IMG/VR virus record: IMGVR_UViG_3300025070_000139
Coordinates: 1-32,301 of that record
Direction: 5' to 3' (one strand)
From: a virus
DNA length: 32,301 bases
Numbering within the stretch: position 1 is the first letter of the stretch; every line of letters starts with the position of its first letter. Under the pieces are notes generated by a model. The model was not told the DNA's origin. It made no database searches and saw only the letters and a program-made list of their open reading frames with translations. A program made the position numbers and the translations under genes. Below, piece after piece: positions 31,960-32,301 of the stretch.

Positions 31960-31983
31960 TGCAATAAACAAGGGAGAGTTAAA

Positions 31984-32103
31984 ATGCATTTATTTGAAAA
32001 AAAATATCCACAAATTCATAAAACATTATATAATTATCAGAGAAAAAAATTAATCAACGTTATACACAAATATTACTTAAATGAAAGGTTTAAAACGTTA
32101 TGA
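31984..32103 (+). CDS. Small basic protein, 39 aa, coupled to the lipoprotein gene
   Basis: ATG 31984 has a strong GGGAGAG site 5 bases upstream and the frame ends in TGA 32101-32103, overlapping the next ATG as ATGA. The product is basic and aromatic (MHLFEKKYPQIHKTLYNYQR), with no signal peptide or membrane helix. The strong ribosome binding site and the coupled stop-start support a real gene. It may act mainly as a leader that sets lipoprotein translation. The function is unknown. Confidence 0.6.
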   Translation: MHLFEKKYPQIHKTLYNYQRKKLINVIHKYYLNERFKTL

Positions 32104-32301
32104 AGAAACTATTGAGTATTGTTCTTATTGTTATGTTATCTGTATTACCATTCGGATGTGATGATAAAGAAGAAAAAGAAGAATGTAAATGCGACAACTG
32201 TCCTTGTGAGCAAATCCGCGATGCAGAGCCAGAGATGGAGCAAGAAGCTGATATGGAGCAAGAAGAGCCAGAAGCTGATATGGGCCTGGTCGAAGAACTC
32301 C
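32100..32301 (+). CDS. Cys-rich acidic lipoprotein, N-terminal part (3' end outside window)
   Basis: 67 residues are visible. A signal peptide at 1-19 (MKKLLSIVLIVMLSVLPFG) ends at lipobox LPFGC, so C20 would be lipidated. D21 and D22 follow; D at +2 favours inner-membrane retention in enterobacteria, but this rule does not hold in all hosts. Next come CKCDNCPCEQ with Cys 29, 31, 34 and 36, then acidic repeats built on EADM and EQEEP. Phage lipoproteins of this size are often superinfection-exclusion factors or outer-membrane spanins. The cysteine cluster argues for a metal site or disulphides. The gene runs off the window, so length and class remain open. Confidence 0.75.
   Translation, partial: MKKLLSIVLIVMLSVLPFGCDDKEEKEECKCDNCPCEQIRDAEPEMEQEADMEQEEPEADMGLVEEL

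Overview
The window is a piece of an A+T-rich tailed-phage genome with a contractile tail (myovirus morphology). Every gene I can support is on the + strand. Genes are tightly packed with overlapping stops and starts (ATGA or TAATG) or clear Shine-Dalgarno sequences. The order of portal, prohead protease, scaffold, major capsid, connectors, sheath, tube, frameshifted chaperones, tape measure, hub/spike, gp25-like wedge, baseplate J and fibres is the standard virion module of virulent-type myoviruses. The capsid and sheath proteins resemble the SPO1/A511-type group more than T4. I see no integrase, repressor, tRNA, CRISPR array or insertion sequence. A lipoprotein with a lipobox at the right edge fits a bacterial host, probably diderm; the host cannot be named from the sequence.

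Layout: 1-719 is the 3' end of a tail-fibre gene closed by a terminator. 720-1404 holds structured leader RNA and two small coiled-coil proteins, one with a membrane anchor. 1405-8283 is the head module: a portal with extra C-terminal domains, a 34-aa protein, an unknown protein, a prohead protease with a long acidic tail, a scaffold-like protein and the major capsid protein. 8284-8527 holds a terminator with mutually exclusive RNA folds. 8528-13161 encodes head-tail connectors, tail terminator, sheath and tube. 13162-13438 is a regulatory gap with a T4-late-like TATAAATA box, a terminator and a consensus-like -35 box. 13439-27993 encodes the tail assembly chaperone pair (probable programmed frameshift), tape measure, hub, spike, a fused LysM/gp25-like wedge protein, baseplate J, a further baseplate protein and a second tail fibre.

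28090-32301 is the accessory part: a large probable virion protein, then a compact overlapping run of a small membrane protein, a 12-cysteine protein, a class III nucleotide cyclase with a C-terminal membrane anchor, a two-helix membrane/coiled-coil protein, a 39-aa protein and a cysteine-rich lipoprotein cut by the window edge. The cyclase keeps the metal-binding aspartates and the transition-state Asn/Arg, but the usual base-selecting residues appear replaced. A phage-encoded membrane cyclase whose gene overlaps that of a membrane protein is the best candidate here for an undescribed system.

Regulation: four of the longer gaps carry a (C)GACATC(T)AAA motif, each after a terminator or hairpin and before a new gene block. 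An ATATATAATA motif recurs in three gaps. These suggest that the region is read as several transcription units with phage-specific signals.
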